A stretch of DNA of 48,995 nucleotides from a bacterium. Lineage in GTDB: Bacteria > SZUA-79 > Acidulodesulfobacterales > Acidulodesulfobacteraceae. Location: contig JAKASO010000011.1 of assembly GCA_021818985.1 (NCBI GenBank), forward strand, positions 1 through 48,995, read 5' to 3'. A model generated the notes under the pieces. The model was not told the origin of the DNA and ran no database searches. It saw only the letters and a list, made by a program, of their open reading frames with translations. Position numbers and translations under genes: made by a program. Below, piece by piece: positions 44,941 to 48,995 of this stretch (its first letter is position 1; each line of letters starts with the position of its first letter).

Positions 44941-45837
44941 TTAAAGCAAACCAAATTTGACAATATTTTCATCGGCTATTTTCTGTATTTTTTCGATTTC
45001 CATTCTTCCGGCTTCGTCTTTAAAAAGATGCTTAAAACGTCCCTGCAATTTAAGATATTCCTCCACCGGAACCTTTTTGCTGATCTTTTTTACCGATATT
45101 ATTTTATCATACTCCGCCTCAAAAAGCGGATAAAGCCCTGTTTGAACGGCAAGACGGGCGATCTTCACAGAATAACGGGGTTCATATTTCCAGCCTGGAG
45201 TGCATGGAACATCAATTTGAACATATTTCGGACCGGTAATGGAAGCCGCTTTTTTGATCTTTTTCTGCAGATCAACAGGATAACCGGCTGAAGCAACTGC
45301 GGTATAAGGAATCCGGTGTGCCATTGCGATCTGAGGCATATATTTTTTTGGCCTCGAGTTTCCAAAAGATTGTTTGCCGGAGGGGCTCGTCGTCGTATAG
45401 GCATCAAAAGGTGTCAGACCGCTCCTTTGATAACCGGTATTCATATATGCCCCATTGTCGTAGCACACATAAAGCACATCATGCCCCCTCTCAAACATTC
45501 CGCTTAAAGCCTGAAGTCCTATATCGGCAGTTCCGCCGTCTCCGCCTTGGGCAAGAACGGTTGTTCCGTTTTTTCTGCCGGTAATTTTAAGAGCCGCTTC
45601 TATGCCGGATGCAACTGCGGCAGAATTTTCAAAAAGGGAGTGAATCCAGGGTATTCTCCATGAAGACTCGGGGTAACGCGTGGAAAAAACCTCCAGACAC
45701 CCTGTTGCCGTGGTAGCAATAGTATTTTTTCCCAAAACTTCAAGGATCAATTTAACCGCCATAGACTGAGCGCAACCGGAGCACCCTGTATGCCCCATGG
45801 TAAAAAGCTCTTTATGTGTATCTTCCTTAGTTAACAT
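44941..45837 (-). CDS. porB: Pyruvate-type:ferredoxin oxidoreductase beta subunit
   Basis: The thiamine-diphosphate subunit of the 2-oxoacid:ferredoxin oxidoreductase. The TPP/Mg motif GDGGTADIG is at 99-107 and the CYDNGAYMNTGYQRSG loop follows. Cluster cysteines are C19 and C22 (GHTGCSGC), C47 and the one in VQIDVPCTPGW. A length of 298 is normal. It is the fourth gene of porG-D-A-B. Substrate could be pyruvate or another 2-oxoacid, but the neighbours folD and metV favour acetyl-CoA metabolism. Confidence 0.93.
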   Translation of the reverse strand: MLTKEDTHKELFTMGHTGCSGCAQSMAVKLILEVLGKNTIATTATGCLEVFSTRYPESSWRIPWIHSLFENSAAVASGIEAALKITGRKNGTTVLAQGGDGGTADIGLQALSGMFERGHDVLYVCYDNGAYMNTGYQRSGLTPFDAYTTTSPSGKQSFGNSRPKKYMPQIAMAHRIPYTAVASAGYPVDLQKKIKKAASITGPKYVQIDVPCTPGWKYEPRYSVKIARLAVQTGLYPLFEAEYDKIISVKKISKKVPVEEYLKLQGRFKHLFKDEAGRMEIEKIQKIADENIVKFGLL

Positions 45838-45891
45838 TTACTATATTCCTCTGATATATTCCTGTATTTCATTATTGATATTAATATCAAT

Positions 45892-47091
45892 TCAATCGCC
45901 GATATTGCTGATATTGCCTTGCTCGATAAATGAATTCAAGCCAAAGAATTCACCATCCATATTTTCATCGGTTTTGGCCTTTTCTATAAGATCTATGATA
46001 TTTTTCGGGGTTATATCCCTGCCCCCAAGACCAAGAACATATCCATTGACATTAATTGAATTAATCCTATGTTTATAAAGGACGTCTCTTATTTCCTGAG
46101 AAAGTATGCCTCCCTTGCCGAGAGATATCGCCTTTTCGATTACTATAACATTACCAGCATCTTCTAATGCGGCAACTATCTCTTCTTCGGGAAAAGGCCT
46201 GAATGAGCGGACTTTAAGAACGCCAATCTTTTTGCCGGACTCTCTAAGTTCATCAACAACATCTTTGATAGTGCCAAGGATAGAACCCATCGCAACGATA
46301 ATCGTTTCCGCATCGTCCGTTTTATAGGTATCTATAAGGGCTCCATGAAACTTTCCAAACATATCCTTATACTCCTGGGCAGCCGAAACAATAACCTTTT
46401 TAGAGTTATTGACAGCATTTGCAAGATTGAATCTCGATTCCATATATACAGACGGTTCGCCAAGGGTTCCAAACGAATATGGATTATCCACATCAAGCTT
46501 ATATTCCATGTTTAGAGGCGGCAAATATTCCCTTACCCTTTCCACTTCGTCTATGGTTTCTACAACTTCGAACGTATGTGTAAGGACAAAACCGTCAACA
46601 CACACCATTACCGGAAGCATAACATCTTTATTTTCCGCTATCTTATACGCCTGAATATGCATATCGTAGGCTTCTTGATTATTCTCCGCATAAAGCTGAA
46701 TGGCGCCAGCATCTCTCAAAGCCATCGAGTCCTGCATATCATTCCAGATATTTATAGGCGCGGAAACCGCCCTATTGGCTATTGTAATAACGACCGGCAG
46801 CCGCATACCTGCAATATTATATATAACTTCAGACATATACAGAAGTCCCTGCGATGCCGTAGACGTATATGACCTGACACCGCAAGCGCTTGCCCCGAGA
46901 CAAACGGAAGCCGCCGTATGCTCGCTTTCAACCATAACGAATTCTGCTTTCAGATTTCCATCTGCCACCATTTGAGAAAGGTGTTCTACAATATGGGTTT
47001 GCGGAGTTATTGGATACGCCGAAATAACGCGGGGTTCGGCAATCCTGACACTTTCGGAAATAGCCATAGAACCTTCCAAAACTTTTTTCAT
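45892..47091 (-). CDS. porA: Pyruvate-type:ferredoxin oxidoreductase alpha subunit
   Basis: A 399-residue subunit that shapes the active site. The signature AYPITPQTHIVEHLS lies at 25-39, and EHTAASVCLGASACGVRSYTSTASQGLLYMSE at 57-88; the C-terminal transketolase-like domain ends at about 370. GGTGA lies upstream of the ATG. It follows porD by 31 bases and precedes porB. The YPITPQT motif is common to PorA and related 2-oxoacid oxidoreductases. Confidence 0.93.
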   Translation of the reverse strand: MKKVLEGSMAISESVRIAEPRVISAYPITPQTHIVEHLSQMVADGNLKAEFVMVESEHTAASVCLGASACGVRSYTSTASQGLLYMSEVIYNIAGMRLPVVITIANRAVSAPINIWNDMQDSMALRDAGAIQLYAENNQEAYDMHIQAYKIAENKDVMLPVMVCVDGFVLTHTFEVVETIDEVERVREYLPPLNMEYKLDVDNPYSFGTLGEPSVYMESRFNLANAVNNSKKVIVSAAQEYKDMFGKFHGALIDTYKTDDAETIIVAMGSILGTIKDVVDELRESGKKIGVLKVRSFRPFPEEEIVAALEDAGNVIVIEKAISLGKGGILSQEIRDVLYKHRINSINVNGYVLGLGGRDITPKNIIDLIEKAKTDENMDGEFFGLNSFIEQGNISNIGD

Positions 47092-47122
47092 AATAAATTC
47101 ACCATGCCGGTATAATTATTTT

Positions 47123-47392
47123 TTATTTTTCGACAAGAACCATCTCAATATCGTCAACGGGACATTCTTCCGCGCATATACCGCAACCTTTACAATAATC
47201 CGCATCAAAATTGTATATCTTGGTTTTTTTATCCCCGTACACGACACCTTCGGGACAATAATATATACAGAGATTGCATCCTGTACATGTTTTTTGCTTA
47301 AAAACAGGCACTTCATTTGCGAAAGAACCGGTTTTATTTGCAAGAGCGGCGCCCGGAAGCGCTATAATACCTATCTTAAAATCAAAATCCAC
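47123..47392 (-). CDS. porD: Pyruvate-type:ferredoxin oxidoreductase delta (ferredoxin) subunit
   Basis: An 89-residue 2x[4Fe-4S] ferredoxin-like subunit. Clusters are bound by C36, C39, C42, C46 and by C67, C70, C73, C77, all in CxxCxxCxxxCP form. The N-terminal 30 residues lead in without a signal. It overlaps porG by 11 bases. It passes electrons from porB to external ferredoxin. Confidence 0.93.
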   Translation of the reverse strand: MDFDFKIGIIALPGAALANKTGSFANEVPVFKQKTCTGCNLCIYYCPEGVVYGDKKTKIYNFDADYCKGCGICAEECPVDDIEMVLVEK

Positions 47393-47951
47393 TTGTATCT
47401 CCCTTTACATAATCATAAGCGGCTTGAGCCGCATCAATGTTTAGCTTGCCAACCTTGGAGCCGAATCTGTTTTCAATTTCTTTTTTAATGGAATTAATGC
47501 TGACCTCCCCGCTGATAGCCGAAAAGGCGCCAAGAAGGGTGGTATTGACAATCGGTTTTCCAAGTATTTTCATTGATATCTTAAGTGCTGGAAATAAAAC
47601 AACATTGCTTTCATTAATGACGTTATTCAACTTATTCATGATATTTTTAATATCGCTTTCCGTATTTATTATTAATTTGCCGTCATCCTTAAGCCCGTAA
47701 GCAACCTGAACGGATTTTAACAAAGTAATGTCCTGAACTATAACGTAATCGGGGTTATATATCTGATGCCTCGTCCTGATAGGCTTATCCGATACCCTTG
47801 CAAACGCCTGAACAGGGGCTCCCGTCCTTTCCGAACCAAAAGAAGGAAATGCCTGACAATAGTTTCCGTCGTCAAAAAAACTCAAGGCAAGTATCGAAGC
47901 CATCGTAACCGACCCCTGACCTCCCCTGCCGTGAATCCTAATTTCTTTCAT
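47382..47951 (-). CDS. porG: Pyruvate-type:ferredoxin oxidoreductase gamma subunit
   Basis: A 189-residue subunit with the GRGGQGSVTMASILA start and SFGSERTGAPVQAFARVSDKPIR block typical of the gamma chain, which contacts CoA. First gene of the por-folD-metV operon. AGGAT lies before the ATG, and a promoter 240 bases upstream leaves a long leader. Confidence 0.93.
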   Translation of the reverse strand: MKEIRIHGRGGQGSVTMASILALSFFDDGNYCQAFPSFGSERTGAPVQAFARVSDKPIRTRHQIYNPDYVIVQDITLLKSVQVAYGLKDDGKLIINTESDIKNIMNKLNNVINESNVVLFPALKISMKILGKPIVNTTLLGAFSAISGEVSINSIKKEIENRFGSKVGKLNIDAAQAAYDYVKGDTSGF

Positions 47952-48356
47952 CGTTAACGATCCTATTTTACTATTTTATTTAAATTTATTTAAATTGCGG
48001 TATTGTGGGTATTGCGGTGCGGCTGGATTTTCCCAATACTCGATACTTTATGCTTTAATATTCATTGATAAGTAACAATAAAGAACAAAAAGAACAAGAA
48101 ATATAAAGATAAGGTATCAAGATTTATTAACTGCTATGCCACCCCTCCCCCTATTTTTACACCGGTGTTTTAAAATTGCCTGAATATATAATAACCTTTT
48201 TAAATCATCAAGTCAATGTCATTTGTCAAAATGTGGTAGATAGGTACGAACATACTTACTAGTATAAAAAAGTAACTAAATAACGATAAAGATGAGATTA
48301 TGTTCGTTCTTAAGACTATGAGGGTGGCTGCAGCCACTCTTGTATTAGCCCCCTAA
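47952..48356. other. Gap upstream of porG: long leader and palindromes
   Basis: No gene is seen. It holds the por leader, a minus-strand AGGGGGAGG purine run, the palindrome ACACCGGTGT at 48159-48168, a 9-bp inverted pair (48246-48254 and 48299-48307), and a GC-rich palindrome centred on CTGCAG (48321-48340) with an 8-bp stem. The last lies just before the CRISPR leader promoter and has no U-tract. Confidence 0.6.
48188..48216 (-). promoter_or_regulatory. Promoter of the por-folD-metV operon
   Basis: Minus strand TTGACT (48211-48216), 17-base spacer, TATTAT (48188-48193). It would start transcription near 48181 and give a leader of about 230 bases before porG, containing the palindrome ACACCGGTGT (48159-48168), which may be an operator. 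Confidence 0.55.
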
Positions 48357-48385
48357 TTGACTGGAATAAAATTAGACACTATAAT
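48357..48385 (+). promoter_or_regulatory. CRISPR leader promoter
   Basis: TTGACT (48357-48362), exactly 17 bases, then TATAAT (48380-48385). It points toward the first repeat, 29 bases downstream of the -10. This would give a pre-crRNA transcribed toward cas2, the convergent layout known in some type II-C loci. Confidence 0.65.
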
Positions 48386-48414
48386 TAAGGACAATTTTAA
48401 ATAAAATATATCGT

Positions 48415-48517
48415 GTTTTTGGCATCTCTCGTTTAAAGATGTGATATAATATGACCTTTGCGGCGCATAAGCTATTAAAGAGTTTTTGGCATCTCTCGTT
48501 TAGAGATGTGATATAAT
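48415..48517 (+). CRISPR. Two-repeat CRISPR mini-array, type II-C-like
   Basis: Two 36-base repeats lie at 48415-48450 and 48482-48517, separated by one 31-base spacer (48451-48481). The copies differ at one position (A or G at repeat base 22). Each starts GTTTTTGGCATCTCTCG and ends GATGTGATATAAT; the 7-bp arms CATCTCT and AGAGATG form an internal stem. The last nine bases TGATATAAT are an extended -10 (TGnTATAAT), as described for type II-C arrays in which each repeat carries a promoter. A 36-base repeat with an adjacent II-C-like cas2 supports type II. With only one spacer the array is small or shrinking. Confidence 0.8.
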
Positions 48518-48570
48518 TCTATCGCTTGCAAATGTTTACGATTAAAGGGTTATATCGCATCTTTTTATTT
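48502..48570 (+). terminator. Terminator-like hairpin built on the last repeat
   Basis: The 3' half of repeat 2 (48502-48516) pairs with 48550-48564 over 15 positions, including two G-U pairs, around a 33-base loop, and the stem runs into TTTTTATTTT. This could end the array transcript. The same downstream arm is an inverted, degenerate half repeat (12 of 13 bases over 48550-48562), so it may also be an anti-repeat remnant. Confidence 0.5.
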
Positions 48571-48585
48571 TGAAAACGACACAAT

Positions 48586-48891
48586 TTAGAATAAAAGTAA
48601 TTGGTTTTCTCCAATTTTTTCTTCATTTTTTTTCTGTCCTAAGAATATTATCATTCTCTCGTATTGATTATTCGTAACGGTTAGCATCCTTACACTGCCT
48701 CTCGGAGGTATATTGCTGCCTATTATCCGTTCATATGTTTTAATAGAGTCTTGTCCTTTGCATATTCTTACGTAAACAGAATACTGAATCATAAAGAATC
48801 CGGAATTTATCAGTAATTTACGAAAATCCATATAATTTTTTTTATCTTTTTTAGTTTTTGTATGCTCTGGGTTTTCTTCCACCCTTAACAA
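48586..48891 (-). pseudogene. cas2: cas2 of type II-C-like system, lacking normal start and catalytic Asp
   Basis: About 101 codons that match Cas2 strongly over KDKKNYMDFRKLLINSGFF, MIQYSVYVRICKG and IPPRGSVRMLTVTNNQYERM, the pattern of type II-C Cas2. The first strand should read like LLVFFDLP with the conserved Asp; here the same place reads LLRVEENPEHTK, so the Asp is gone. No ATG is in frame; a TAA lies just upstream, and only a TTG without a ribosome site could start it. Cas2 is needed for spacer integration, so adaptation is probably dead. cas1 and cas9 would be expected beyond the right edge. Confidence 0.75.
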
Positions 48892-48960
48892 TAATATTAA
48901 TTAAAATTAATTAAATTAAAAAAGATTTTAAAAACCATTTAATATTAATATTAATTTTAA

Positions 48961-48995
48961 CCAAAAGGGGACATTTTTACTTTGCTAAGAAGGTG
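48961..48995 (-). mobile_element. Possible end of an IS21-like element (window edge)
   Basis: The minus strand reads GCAAAGTAAAAATGTCCCC close to the window edge. The AGTAAAAATGTCC motif is familiar from the repeated terminal regions of IS21-family elements. Only 35 bases are visible and no transposase is seen, so this is a tentative call. An insertion here would explain why cas2 lacks its 5' end. Confidence 0.3.

Noticed and set aside
47116..47343. Second minus-strand frame over porD
   Set aside because: It overlaps the ferredoxin gene in another phase; the porD frame has both CxxCxxCxxxCP clusters.

Overview
The window is about 49 kb of AT-rich chromosome. Nearly every gene lies on the minus strand in long, tightly spaced operons. 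The gene content points to an anaerobic diderm bacterium: a four-subunit pyruvate-type:ferredoxin oxidoreductase, a corrinoid-pathway MTHFR partner (MetV) with FolD, the futalosine-type menaquinone pathway (MqnE plus UbiD/UbiX/UbiA homologues), MEP isoprenoid genes, GlnD, LapA and a SelB for selenocysteine insertion. This is compatible with Desulfobacterota-like (former deltaproteobacterial) lineages. The taxonomic reading is inference; no rRNA or tRNA gene is visible to anchor it.

Layout in base order. 1-2105: start of a FadN/YusL-like hydroxyacyl-CoA dehydrogenase and a FadD acyl-CoA synthetase. 2190-6984: carD, yacL (PIN-TRAM), ispD, ispF, gltX, the classic YacL-IspD-IspF-GltX block. 7007-11095: ubiD, ubiA, ubiX, mqnE, a menaquinone operon. 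11261-13171: selB. 13462-21309: a protein quality-control block of HtrA (with a sigma-54-like promoter), ClpB, a DUF1844 protein, a ClpA-like unfoldase and Hsp20. 21437-23246: a plus-strand membrane protein facing an unrecognised TM protein and lipoprotein pair. 23361-25429: miaA-hflX. 25430-27213: a small accessory island with a broken cas1 fragment and a plus-strand AAA/DUF4143 ATPase. 27315-38316: pgi, cca, xerC/D, glnD, lapA, HIT, sppA, rpsA, ispH. 38611-43259: aroA, tyrA, aroF, hisC. 43308-47951: porGDAB, folD, metV. 47952-48995: a decayed type II-C-like CRISPR locus.

The main functional themes are acetyl-CoA/C1 metabolism (Por, FolD, MetV), aromatic amino acid and MEP isoprenoid synthesis feeding menaquinone, stress proteolysis, and translation/RNA maintenance (GltX, MiaA, HflX, CCA enzyme, S1, SelB).

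The most unusual material is immune-system debris. At the right end is a promoter, a 36-bp repeat, a 31-bp spacer, a second repeat and a terminator-like hairpin, next to a cas2 that has lost a normal start and its catalytic Asp. About 23 kb away is an N-terminal piece of a different-looking cas1 with an in-frame stop. Each repeat ends in an extended -10 box, as known for some type II-C arrays.
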